DNA from: Pseudomonadota bacterium
GTDB lineage: Bacteria; Myxococcota_A; UBA9042
DNA length: 61,886 nucleotides
Direction: 5' to 3'
Assembly (NCBI GenBank): GCA_005792545.1
Contig: SXRM01000190.1
Coordinates: forward strand, 1-61,886
In this document: positions 53,398 to 61,411 of the stretch, piece after piece
Layout: every line of letters begins with the position of its first letter
Numbering within the stretch: position 1 is the first letter of the stretch
Notes under the pieces: model-generated
Seen by the model: only the letters and a program-made list of their open reading frames with translations
What the model was told of the DNA's origin: nothing
Databases searched by the model: none
Translations under genes and position numbers: made by a program

Positions 53398-54384
53398 ATG
53401 ATGCGCAGTCGCCTCTTTGAACGCCGTTTCGCCATCGTGTCCGGCAAGGGCGGCGTCGGCCGGTCCACGCTGTCACTGGTGTTGGCCTGGGCGGCGGCGC
53501 GCTACGGTTTGCGCACCTGCATCGTGCAGATGGGGGCACGCGACTGGGCTGCGCGCGCGGCCGGCCACCACCAACCGAGCTATGCGCCGGTGCAGATCGA
53601 TCCCGCGCTACCGCTGTATTGCGCCAACTTGACGCCTGCTGACGCGCTGCGCGAGTACGGCCAGATGAAGCTGCGCTTTCGGGCGCTGCACAATCTTGTT
53701 TTCGAAAACGATGTGATGCGGCGGCTGACCCGGATGATCCCGGGGATGAACGAGATGCTGATGCTCGGCAAGGCCTGGCACATGGAGGCTGCCGACCGTC
53801 GCACCGACGGCAGTCCGACCTGGGACTTGCTGGTCATCGACGCCCCGGCGACGGGTCATGGTGTGTCGCTGTTGCGGCTGCCGCAGACGATTTGCGACGC
53901 CGTGCCGGTGGGGCCGATGGCCGAGGATGCCCGGGCCATGCGCGGGCTGCTCGAAGATCCGCTGCGCACCGCGCTGCACGTCGTCACGCTGCCGCAAGAC
54001 CTGCCGGCGACCGAAGCCCTGGAGCTGAGCGACCACGCGCGCACTACGCTTGGCGTGCCGACCGGCTACCTGTTCGTCAACCAGGTGCTCCCCAAGTTGC
54101 TTGGCGACGCGCAACGCCGAACGCTGCAACGCCACCCGGGCAAGGCTCCGCTCGTGCGCAGCGCCAACCAGGCCGCCGAAGCCTACGAGACCTGGCGCGC
54201 CGCCCAGCAGCTGCAACTGCAACGCCTGCATCGCCACAGCCGCTTGCCAGTGGTCGAACTGCCGCACCTGCTGACGCCGGTCGGCCGGCAACACCTCGAC
54301 GATCTCGCACAAGTGGCAGTAGCCGGAATGGAAACGGCGGATCTGCGCGCCCAGGCCGGCGCTAACGCCATGGCGCACCCGTGA
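53398..54384 (+). CDS. ArsA/Get3-like ATPase with Arg in the P-loop
   Basis: 328 residues of the deviant-Walker A (SIMIBI) class. The P-loop is SGKGGVGRST at about residues 15-24: the signature Lys17 is present but the second, phosphate-binding Lys is Arg22. The second motif DLLVIDAPATGHGVSLLRLPQ (region about 142-162) matches the ArsA/Get3 signature D-x-P-T-GH-x-L. MIPGMNEMLMLGKAW and the hinge TGYLFVNQVLPKLL are further family marks. There is no sign of a second ATPase half. Start: the first of two ATGs, with CGGAA just upstream. The stop overlaps the GTG start of the M16 protease gene by 4 bases, so this is the first gene of a four-gene operon. Client or ligand unknown; arsenite transport is unlikely here. 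Confidence 0.85.
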   Translation: MMRSRLFERRFAIVSGKGGVGRSTLSLVLAWAAARYGLRTCIVQMGARDWAARAAGHHQPSYAPVQIDPALPLYCANLTPADALREYGQMKLRFRALHNLVFENDVMRRLTRMIPGMNEMLMLGKAWHMEAADRRTDGSPTWDLLVIDAPATGHGVSLLRLPQTICDAVPVGPMAEDARAMRGLLEDPLRTALHVVTLPQDLPATEALELSDHARTTLGVPTGYLFVNQVLPKLLGDAQRRTLQRHPGKAPLVRSANQAAEAYETWRAAQQLQLQRLHRHSRLPVVELPHLLTPVGRQHLDDLAQVAVAGMETADLRAQAGANAMAHP

Positions 54385-55886
54385 TTGCGCGGTCGGCGGT
54401 GGCGCTGCTGGCGCTTGGTGCTTTAGTGGGGCTGGTGCCGGCGGGCGCCGCGGAGGCAGATAGCGTGGACGGGACGACAGGCAGCGTGGCGCAGGCAGCA
54501 GCCCAGACTCGGGCCGCGCAACTGGCGGCCGCAGGCGTGCGCGGCATTGCATTGGTCGAAGTGGTGCCTTTTGGTCCGGGGTCGGCCGAGCGCTGGCGAC
54601 TGGACAACGGCTTGCAGGCGATCGTTGCCGCGGACGACGCCGCAGGGGTTGCTGCAGTCCACATCTGGCTCAAGGTTGGATCGGCCGACGAAGGCCCGAC
54701 CAAGACCGGCCTCGCGCACCTGCTCGAACACCTGATGTTCAAAGGCACGCGCACCCGACCGGCCGGGACCTATGATCGCGAGCTAGAGGCCTACGGTGCC
54801 AGCGCCAACGCGGCGACCTGGGTGGACTGGACCATGTACCACCAGGTGGTCCCGCCGGCGGCAGTGCCGCTGGTGTTGCAGATGGAGGCCGACCGTTTCG
54901 TGCACCTGAACCTGACCCTGGCGGGCGTCAAGTCTGAACTTGCGGTCGTGCAAAACGAACGCCGCGAGACCGTCGACAGCGACCCCGATGGCCTTGTCGC
55001 CGAACACCTGGGGCGGTTGTTGCACGGCACCGGGCCGTACGGGCATCCGGTCATCGGCTGGGCCGCCGACCTCGCCGCGCACAAACGCGATGACGTGATG
55101 GCGTTCTATCGCCAGCGTTACGTGCCTGGCAACGCGGCGGTCGTGGTGACCGGCACTGTCGAGCCAACCGCCATCTTGACCGAGGTCGCCAAGACCTTCG
55201 GCGCCATCGCGGCGCTGCCCGCAGCAGAGCGGCCAAAGCCCACCACCGCAGCCCCGTTGGCGACGGAGGTGCGGCAATCGGTCACCATCGAGGCCAGCGC
55301 GGCGCGCCTGGCTGTCGCCTGGCCGACCGTACCTCGCGATCATCCTGATGCCGTCGCCTTGGAACTGCTGGCTGAGGCCCTTTGCGGCGCCGAGTCGTCG
55401 CGGCTGGACCGGTTGTTGATCGACGACAGGCGCCTGGCCAGCGGCGTCAGCTGCCAGCAGGACGGCACCCGATTGCCGGGGGCCTTCGACATCTGGGTCA
55501 CGCTGCGGCCGGGCCGCAAATCCGAAGAGGCGTTGGCCGCGGTGGATGCCGCCATGGCAGCGCTGTTGGGTGCGCAGCCGCCGACGGCCGAAGAACTGAA
55601 CCTGGCGCGCGTGCGAAGCACGACCGGCCTCTACCGCCAGCTGGCTAGCGCCGATGGCCGCGCCGATGTGCTCGGCCAGACCTGGGCCGTGTGCGCCTCA
55701 CTGGCGGACCATGCGGCGTGGTGGCAACGTATGGCGCAGTTGACGCCCGCCGACGTCTCGGCAGCCGCCAAGCGCTGGCTAGGTCGGCCTGGGCGCGCCG
55801 TCGTGCTCGCTAATCCCGCACCGCCGTCGGTGTCGCGCAAGCCAGGCGCGCGTGAAAGCCGCCAAGTTGCTGCCGGTACACCATGA
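54381..55886 (+). CDS. M16-family zinc metalloprotease (active subunit)
   Basis: 501 residues. A signal-peptide-like start (AVALLALGALVGLVPAGAA) suggests export. The inverted zinc motif HxxEH is present as HLLEH near residue 113, followed by MFKGT; the third ligand is Glu in ELAVVQNERRET about 75 residues on. The C-terminal M16 domain (VRQSVTIEASAARLAVAW) follows, then a linker. This resembles pitrilysin/PqqF-like or processing-peptidase proteases of about 450-500 residues, usually periplasmic. It overlaps the upstream ATPase gene (GTGA) and the downstream inactive M16 gene (ATGA), so the two M16 proteins are likely subunits of one heterodimer. Confidence 0.9.
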   Translation: MIARSAVALLALGALVGLVPAGAAEADSVDGTTGSVAQAAAQTRAAQLAAAGVRGIALVEVVPFGPGSAERWRLDNGLQAIVAADDAAGVAAVHIWLKVGSADEGPTKTGLAHLLEHLMFKGTRTRPAGTYDRELEAYGASANAATWVDWTMYHQVVPPAAVPLVLQMEADRFVHLNLTLAGVKSELAVVQNERRETVDSDPDGLVAEHLGRLLHGTGPYGHPVIGWAADLAAHKRDDVMAFYRQRYVPGNAAVVVTGTVEPTAILTEVAKTFGAIAALPAAERPKPTTAAPLATEVRQSVTIEASAARLAVAWPTVPRDHPDAVALELLAEALCGAESSRLDRLLIDDRRLASGVSCQQDGTRLPGAFDIWVTLRPGRKSEEALAAVDAAMAALLGAQPPTAEELNLARVRSTTGLYRQLASADGRADVLGQTWAVCASLADHAAWWQRMAQLTPADVSAAAKRWLGRPGRAVVLANPAPPSVSRKPGARESRQVAAGTP

Positions 55887-57403
55887 CCACGTGGCGCCGG
55901 CTGATCGCAAGTCTGGGTCTGGCCGCGCTGGTCATGGCCGGACCCCGCCCCATCAACGCTGCGCCCAAGCCGCCGCGAGGTGCCATGCCTGAGACACTCG
56001 TCGTGCACCGCCCTTGGCCACCGCTGGTCTCAGTGCGGGTGTTCATCGGCGGTGGATCGTCGCTTGACCCACCCGGCAAGGAAGGCCAAACGCTGCTTGG
56101 CTGGACCAGCGTGTTGCGCGGTACCAAGGACAGGAGTCGTCAGCAGTGGCAGGCGGCGCTGGATGCCATCGGCGCACAGGTCGAAGTCGCGGTGGACAAA
56201 AGCGGCGCGATGCTGGTCGCCGACGCGGCCGCGGATCACGTCGAAGCACTAGTGCGCTTGCTTGCCGAGGCGCTGCAGAGCCCGCGGTTCGATCCCGAAG
56301 AAGTGGCCGCGCAGCGCGAAGAGTTGCTGGCCGACCTGCAGCACCTCGCCGATGACGACGGGGCGCTGTGCGACGATGCGCTCGGCCGCTACCTCTATCG
56401 CGGCCAGGCCGTCGGGCGGCCGGCGCAGGGCTCAGTGGCCAGCTTGCAAGCGATCGCGCCGACCGAGCTTGCGGCCTGGCACGCCCGCCAGGTCACGGTC
56501 AGCAACTTGTGGGTTGGGTTTGCCGGCGCCATCGACGCCAAACGCGCGCACGAACTGGTCAAAGCGGCGTTCGGCGGGTTGCCCAACCGCGCGGCGCCGC
56601 GCGCAGTTGCGGTCAAAGGCGTGACCGAAGGCCGCCGGCTGCTGCTGGTAGACAAGCCCCGCCGCGGTCAGACGCAGATGGCCGTGGCGCTCACCACCGT
56701 TGCGGCCAGCGCCCGCGAATTCACCGCGCTGTTGGTGGCCAATGCCGTGCTCGGCGGCCCGTTTACGTCGAGGGTCAGCCGCGATGTCCGGCAGTTGCGC
56801 GGCTGGGCCTATCATGCTGAGACCACGCTCGCGCCGGGCATGCATACCTCGACTTGGGTGGCCACGCTCGGCTCCGCGACTGCCGACGCCGTGCCGGCGC
56901 TTGAGCTGGTGGTCAAGCTGTGGGAGGAACTCGGCCGTCACGGCGTGACGCCGGCAGAGCTGCAGTTCGCCAAAAACTGGCTGCTCGGCGCACACAAGTT
57001 GTCGCAGGAGACGGCGGCGGCCGAGTTGGCCTACCAGATGCGCGGCAGGGCGCTCGGCATGGAGCCTGCCGACATTGCGGCGATCCCGGCCCGCATCGCG
57101 GCGGTCGATCTCAAGACGGTGCAGCGCACGCTCAAAGAGCGGCTGCGGCCGGAGCACCTGGTCGCCGTGGTGACGGGGCCGGCCAGGCAGTTACGCGATA
57201 AGCTCGCAGACTCGCTCTGCCAGTTTACCGTCGAAACCATCGCGGCCGATGGCGCACCCGAGACGACCACTGGCGCCGGTCGGGCCGTGACCAGCAAACC
57301 GCTGGCGGTCGAGGCCACGCCGACCACCGCGCCCGGCGAGGAACCCGAAGAACCCGACGTGGACGACGTCGACGACGGCGCCGACCTGGAGCCAGCCCCA
57401 TGA
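55883..57403 (+). CDS. Inactive M16 metalloprotease partner
   Basis: 506 residues. A signal peptide (LIASLGLAALVMAGPRPINA) is followed by an M16 fold without HxxEH: the corresponding region reads GQTLLGWTSVLRGT. Later marks are PRFDPEEVAAQREELLADLQ, DDDGALCDDALGRYLY, VLGGPFTSRVSRDVRQLRGWAYH (close to the Arg/Tyr substrate-binding segment of M16B proteins) and FAKNWLLGAHKLSQETAAAELA. The last 50 residues are acidic and Pro-rich. In M16 heterodimers such as mitochondrial processing peptidase one subunit lacks zinc; this gene and the one upstream fit that pattern. Overlap with both neighbours (ATGA each) gives one operon. Confidence 0.88.
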   Translation: MTTWRRLIASLGLAALVMAGPRPINAAPKPPRGAMPETLVVHRPWPPLVSVRVFIGGGSSLDPPGKEGQTLLGWTSVLRGTKDRSRQQWQAALDAIGAQVEVAVDKSGAMLVADAAADHVEALVRLLAEALQSPRFDPEEVAAQREELLADLQHLADDDGALCDDALGRYLYRGQAVGRPAQGSVASLQAIAPTELAAWHARQVTVSNLWVGFAGAIDAKRAHELVKAAFGGLPNRAAPRAVAVKGVTEGRRLLLVDKPRRGQTQMAVALTTVAASAREFTALLVANAVLGGPFTSRVSRDVRQLRGWAYHAETTLAPGMHTSTWVATLGSATADAVPALELVVKLWEELGRHGVTPAELQFAKNWLLGAHKLSQETAAAELAYQMRGRALGMEPADIAAIPARIAAVDLKTVQRTLKERLRPEHLVAVVTGPARQLRDKLADSLCQFTVETIAADGAPETTTGAGRAVTSKPLAVEATPTTAPGEEPEEPDVDDVDDGADLEPAP

Positions 57404-57969
57404 CCCCCCGCATTGTCAAAGTCGACCTGGATGCCGTTGACGCGTTCGCCGAAGCAGCCCACCGTGGCCAGCGCCGCAACACCGGCGACGACTCGGCGCC
57501 CGAAGTGCCGTACATCGTCCACCCGCGCGCTGTTCGCGACATCTTGCTGCACGAGCACCCCGACCCAGCCGCTCGCGAGAGCTGGATTCTGGCCGTGGCG
57601 CTGCTGCACGACGTGCTTGAAGATTGCGACGTGCATCACGACGCCCTTGCCGACCAGTTCGGTGAGAACGTAAGTGCGGCGGTGCGCGCGCTGTCCAAGC
57701 AGCTTAGAGCGGTGCCGACGGCGGTCAAAACCGACGGCCAATACTGGCAGGTGCTGCGGCAAGCGCCGTTACCCATCCGGCGAGTCAAAGCCGCAGATCG
57801 CATCGATAACCTGCGATCTTGCCTGCGCTGGTCGCGCGAGAAGCTGTCGCGCAAGTACCTGGAAGAGACGCCGCGCGAAGTCATGCCCATGATCGCCGAC
57901 GATCCGTTTCTTCTTGGCATCTTGCAGCAGCTGGTGGTCGAACTGGCGGCCCTGTTTCCGCCACGGTGA
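57400..57969 (+). CDS. SpoT/MESH1-like HD hydrolase
   Basis: 189 residues. A single HD domain of the (p)ppGpp hydrolase type: AAHRGQRR, YIVHPRAV, LLHDVLED and KAADRIDNL give the metal-binding His, HD and Asp and the Asn that contacts the nucleotide. No synthetase or TGS domain follows, so it is a small alarmone hydrolase-like protein (MESH1 class), although an NADPH- or nucleotide phosphatase role is possible. It is cytosolic. The ATG overlaps the stop of the inactive M16 gene, so it ends the four-gene operon. A large hairpin is found 120 bases downstream. Confidence 0.85.
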   Translation: MTPRIVKVDLDAVDAFAEAAHRGQRRNTGDDSAPEVPYIVHPRAVRDILLHEHPDPAARESWILAVALLHDVLEDCDVHHDALADQFGENVSAAVRALSKQLRAVPTAVKTDGQYWQVLRQAPLPIRRVKAADRIDNLRSCLRWSREKLSRKYLEETPREVMPMIADDPFLLGILQQLVVELAALFPPR

Positions 57970-58229
57970 CGCGGCTGCCAGCCCCGCCATCGAAGAACTG
58001 AAGACCGATACTTTGATGACTCTCGGCAAGGCGCGGCGCCGCGAGTCGGCCGCCATGGCCGCGAACTGGCGACCCACTGAGCGAGCAAAGGGCCTGAGAA
58101 ATGATTGCGTAAATCATTTCCTGGCCTTTACTTGACAAACCGCCGGATTGGCCGATCGTGGTCGCTGAATGCTCGCTGGCGCCTTTGCGTTTGCCGGCTT
58201 GCGCCGCGATTGCGGCTGGGACTCGGACG
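57970..58229. other. Intergenic region with an AT-rich hairpin
   Basis: 260 bases after the HD hydrolase gene. Apart from the hairpin at 58087-58129 and a TTGACA at 58132-58137 nothing is recognised. No gene fits in it. Confidence 0.5.
58087..58129 (+). terminator. Stem-loop, possible terminator or operator
   Basis: GAAATGATT (58098-58106) pairs perfectly with AATCATTTC (58112-58120) around a 5-base loop. Outside this, AAAGG (58087-58091) pairs with CCTTT (58125-58129) with a small internal bulge. A short T-rich stretch follows. A consensus -35 hexamer TTGACA starts 3 bases after it, without a good -10. It could end the M16 operon transcript or be an operator for the next gene. Confidence 0.5.
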
Positions 58230-59354
58230 ATGACGACCACACCCTCTTGGGCACTGCTTTTGGCCCTCGCCATTGGCCTTGCAGCGCCACAAGTTGTCCG
58301 CGCAGCGGAATCCAACCAGGAACTCAAAGACCAGATGTCCTCCGCCGAGGGCGAGTTGCGGCAAGCGCTGGCGCAAAAGCTGCCGCCCGCCGATTTGTTG
58401 CCCGTGCGCGGTCGGCTGATGCGGCTATACCACCAGGCCCACTGGGCCAAGAAGTTCGAAGAGCAGGCGCGCGAGATCTTGAAGGTCTTCGTCAAGGCCA
58501 ATCTGCCGCGCAACGGCGGGCCAGAGGCCAGCTGGGCGGCCGAGGCGCAGTTCCTGCTGTTGGCGGGTCGGCTCGATCAGGCGTTGCAGACCAAGCTTGC
58601 CCTGACCAAGGGCGGCAAGGCGTCGGAGGGGCTGGCGGCGCAGATTCGCAGCCTGCGGCAAAACATCGCCGGCGAAGAGGTGCCCAACCCTGCAGGCGGC
58701 ATTCCAGAGCGCAAAGGCGGTCTGTGCGGCGACTACACGACGCTGGTAGCGGCTTACCGTGCTCGCGAGTGGGTGATTGCCGGAGCGGTGACGCAGTCGC
58801 GGTTGCTGTCGCATGTGGCGGAGCTGATTCGCGACACACCCAATCCCAACGACCAGTCGGCAGATGACCTGGCGCAGTGGCGGCAAATCGTTGACGAGAC
58901 GGCGCGCGACTTGGAGGCCCAGTCGCTGCGGCTGGTCGAGGCAGCCTGGGCCGAAATCGGCCGCCGCAACATGGACGGCCAGTGGCGCAACGAAGCCAAG
59001 CGCGAGCTCAACCGTTACTTGCCACGACAGCACCCGCTGAGCCGCGTCCGCGGTGAGAAGTGGCTGATTGCAGTGCCCGAAGAAGTGCAGGGCACGCTCA
59101 AAGCAGCCGGCGTCCTGGCCGACATCCACGGCTGCTATGACCGCCACCTGGCCGCCGCGACCGACGAGATGCTGGGCGAGGTGCAGGTCAAGTTCACGCT
59201 GGGCAGCGACGGCGTCGCCAAGATCGCGGCGGTAGAGCACCCCAACCCGGTGGTCGGCAATTGCCTCAAGCGCTTGTGGGCGCAGCGCAAGGATCTGCCG
59301 CGGTTGAACGCCGCGACGGAATTGCATGTGCGGCTGGAATTGGCCGCCTTGTGA
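58230..59354 (+). CDS. Exported protein with AgmX/PglI-like C-terminal domain
   Basis: 374 residues. A signal peptide (WALLLALAIGLAAPQVVRA-A) is followed by a helical, probably TPR-like region (LLPVRGRLMRLYHQAHWAKKFEEQ, AQFLLLAGRLDQALQTKLAL, here as regions) and a C-terminal beta domain at about 305-374: IHGCYDRHLAAATDEMLGEVQVKFTLGSDG, NPVVGNCLKRLW and a last strand ATELHVRLEL (first item spans two regions). That pattern, paired Cys with GEVxVKFTLGxDG, is that of the AgmX/PglI C-terminal domain of myxobacteria, a TonB-C-like fold. ATG at 58230 with GGGA upstream is chosen. A link to gliding or envelope machinery is inference. Next gene begins 50 bases later on the same strand. Confidence 0.75.
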   Translation: MTTTPSWALLLALAIGLAAPQVVRAAESNQELKDQMSSAEGELRQALAQKLPPADLLPVRGRLMRLYHQAHWAKKFEEQAREILKVFVKANLPRNGGPEASWAAEAQFLLLAGRLDQALQTKLALTKGGKASEGLAAQIRSLRQNIAGEEVPNPAGGIPERKGGLCGDYTTLVAAYRAREWVIAGAVTQSRLLSHVAELIRDTPNPNDQSADDLAQWRQIVDETARDLEAQSLRLVEAAWAEIGRRNMDGQWRNEAKRELNRYLPRQHPLSRVRGEKWLIAVPEEVQGTLKAAGVLADIHGCYDRHLAAATDEMLGEVQVKFTLGSDGVAKIAAVEHPNPVVGNCLKRLWAQRKDLPRLNAATELHVRLELAAL

Positions 59355-59392
59355 GGCCCGCTGCACCCGCGTAGACTGCTTGTCCGTTGTCC

Positions 59393-59397
59393 AGGAG
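59393..59397 (+). promoter_or_regulatory. Ribosome binding site of the TatT-like gene
   Basis: AGGAG, 7 bases before ATG 59405; decides that start over the in-frame codon at 59387. Confidence 0.7.
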
Positions 59398-59404
59398 TTG
59401 GCAT

Positions 59405-60427
59405 ATGACCGCAAATCGCAAACCCGCAGAGCGTCGCCTGTGCTGGAGCCTCGCCGCCGCTATGGCAGCGTTGGCCATGCCGGCGCCCGCTGCTGCGCTG
59501 TCGAAAATGGCCTCGACCGTCCTATGCGCGGATCTGCCCGCGGCCAACGCTGAAGCGGAGGCAGGCAAGCGCGCGCTGGTTGAAGCTGAGGCCCTGTTTG
59601 CGGCCCGCGCCGACCAGACCAAAGCGGAGGCGGGCCTGGATGCCTACGAGAAGGCGCTGGCCAGCGATCCCGGCAACGTCGCCGTGCGCATCAAGGCCGC
59701 GCGCCTCTACTACCTCGTCGCCGACGGCTACCTCCGCTTTGCCGGCGAAGCAAGGGAACCCGCCATGATCGCCGGATTCGAGCGCGGCATGGCGCATGCC
59801 GCCGCGGCGCTGGCGGTCACTAGCCCTGTGCTCAAGCGCAAGATCTGCGCGGGTGCGCCGATGGCTGATGTTGTGGCGTCGCTCGACGAGCGGGCGGTCG
59901 AGCCCATCTACTGGTTCTGCACCCACATGGGCAAGTACGGTCTGGCCAAGGACCTGCTTGAAGTGCTGTCCAATAAGGACCTGATTTTCGCGGTGATGAG
60001 CAAGCTGCAGACGCTTAAGCCCGACTACTTTCACTTTGCGCCGGACCGCTATCTGGGCGGCTACTACACCAAGGTGCCGTTTCCCGATGGCGATCTGGCG
60101 CGGTCGTTCGCCCACTTCTCGGCGTCGATCAAGGGCGCGCCCAACTATCTGGCCACCTACAACCTGATGGCCGAGATGTACGTCATTCGCGCCGTCAACA
60201 AGGTCGATCCGCGCGCCAGGGTGTGCGCGATTGGTGCCAAGACCATCGCCGAAGGCGCGCCGGCGCCGACCGTCCACCCGTGCCGGACGCTGTTCGAGTC
60301 GCTGCTCAATACGGTCAAGAACGCCAAGCCCGACGTGCTGCCCGACCTGCTGCCCGAGCTTGCCATCGAAAAGCGCAAAGCTGAGGCGCTGCTCAAAGAT
60401 GTAGATACCTACTTTCCCGCGCCTTAA
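59405..60427 (+). CDS. TatT-like TRAP transporter-associated lipid/solute protein (T component)
   Basis: 340 residues. A signal peptide ends near PAPAAA-L (residue 32). The rest is helical with TPR-like spacing: ALFAARADQTKAEAGLDAYEKAL, DPGNVAVRIKAARLYYLVADGYL, ERGMAHAAAALAV, then VEPIYWFCTHMGKYGL, PDYFHFAPDRYLGGYYTKVPF and FEHFSAS-type helices. The order, with YFHxxxDRYxGxYY, resembles TRAP transporter T-component (TatT) proteins of spirochetes and deltaproteobacteria, trimeric periplasmic TPR proteins. No TRAP transporter genes are in the window. AGGAG lies 7 bases before the ATG. It ends 7 bases from the convergent hslO. Confidence 0.75.
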   Translation: MTANRKPAERRLCWSLAAAMAALAMPAPAAALSKMASTVLCADLPAANAEAEAGKRALVEAEALFAARADQTKAEAGLDAYEKALASDPGNVAVRIKAARLYYLVADGYLRFAGEAREPAMIAGFERGMAHAAAALAVTSPVLKRKICAGAPMADVVASLDERAVEPIYWFCTHMGKYGLAKDLLEVLSNKDLIFAVMSKLQTLKPDYFHFAPDRYLGGYYTKVPFPDGDLARSFAHFSASIKGAPNYLATYNLMAEMYVIRAVNKVDPRARVCAIGAKTIAEGAPAPTVHPCRTLFESLLNTVKNAKPDVLPDLLPELAIEKRKAEALLKDVDTYFPAP

Positions 60428-60434
60428 ACCAAGA

Positions 60435-61409
60435 CTACGACGGCTCCGCCAGCCACGCCTTGAGCTCGCGCGGCTTGACCGAATAGGTAGCTCGACAGTA
60501 GTCGCACACCAGCTCCAGCGGCTCAACACCGGTTGACAGCTCCGCAATTTCGCGGGCCGGCAGGCTCGACAGCATCGACAGCATGCGGTCGCGGCTGCAG
60601 CGGCAGCGAAAGGCGACCTGTTCGCGCGCCACCTGATCCCACGCAAAGCCCTGCATCATGGCCGCCACCCAGCCGCGGGCATCGGGGTCGTCTTCGGCCA
60701 TGCCCTCGTGCAGCGGCGGCAGCCGTTCCAGGTTGGCGGTGATCTGGGCGATGTCGTCGCGCTTGCCCTCGGGCATCAGCTGCACCAGGTAGCCCAGCGC
60801 ATGGCCTACCGCGCCATCGGCATCGACCGAGACCTCGCTGCGCACCAGCGACAGGATCTGCTCACTGCCCAGCAGGTAGTTCATTAGGTAGTCGTCGACG
60901 CCGTCGCCGTCCAGTTGCACGGCGCTGCTGTAGCTTTTGGCGGCAAGCGTGCGCGACACGTGCAGCGTCCCTTCGCCGACCAGAAAGCCCGTCGTCGCGC
61001 GATCGGCGTCGGGGCGCGCCACATACGCGCGAATGCCGCCCTGCTGCCAGGCGTCGACTGCGACCTTGCCGATGGGGCCCTGGTGCTCCAGGTAGATCTG
61101 CAAGCGTTCTTCCGGGTTGAGCGCCGAGCGCACCAGCAGCGTGCCGACCAGGAGCTCGCCCAGCAGCCGGGTGGCATCGGACGAGGTTCCCAGGCGCTGC
61201 GCTGCCTCTTGCACGGCGACCGTCGCGCGCACAACTAGCACGCGCGCCTGCCCATCGCGCAACAGGCCGCGCCACAGGGTGTCGCACTGCACCGGCGGTG
61301 CGGGATCGACAAACGTGGTCGGTGCCGCCGCCCGCTGGGCCCGGCGCTCGGCCAGCAGGCGCACCGCTTCTGCAGTCGGTACGCCGTCGTGGTCGAAAAA
61401 GCGCCGCAC
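60435..61409 (-). CDS. hslO: Hsp33 redox-regulated chaperone
   Basis: 324 residues. The Hsp33 core (VLVVRATVAVQEAAQRLGTS, LGELLVGTLLV, LQIYLEHQGPIGKVAVDAW) is followed by the C-terminal redox switch: Cys269-x-Cys271 (FRCRCSRDR) and Cys302-x-x-Cys305 (LVCDYCRATY), which bind zinc when reduced and form disulfides under oxidative stress to activate holdase function. The first ~40 residues are an extension before the usual Hsp33 start; a GTG is the annotated start, 2 bases after the stop of the secretion-ATPase gene. An internal start is possible. Co-transcription with the ATPase gene is likely. Confidence 0.93.
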   Translation of the reverse strand: MRRFFDHDGVPTAEAVRLLAERRAQRAAAPTTFVDPAPPVQCDTLWRGLLRDGQARVLVVRATVAVQEAAQRLGTSSDATRLLGELLVGTLLVRSALNPEERLQIYLEHQGPIGKVAVDAWQQGGIRAYVARPDADRATTGFLVGEGTLHVSRTLAAKSYSSAVQLDGDGVDDYLMNYLLGSEQILSLVRSEVSVDADGAVGHALGYLVQLMPEGKRDDIAQITANLERLPPLHEGMAEDDPDARGWVAAMMQGFAWDQVAREQVAFRCRCSRDRMLSMLSSLPAREIAELSTGVEPLELVCDYCRATYSVKPRELKAWLAEPS

Positions 61410-61411
61410 GC

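Noticed and set aside
53033..53420. Several 100-130 residue frames between selB and the ATPase gene
   Set aside because: They cross the repeat element, differ in frame, and have no family features or ribosome binding sites.
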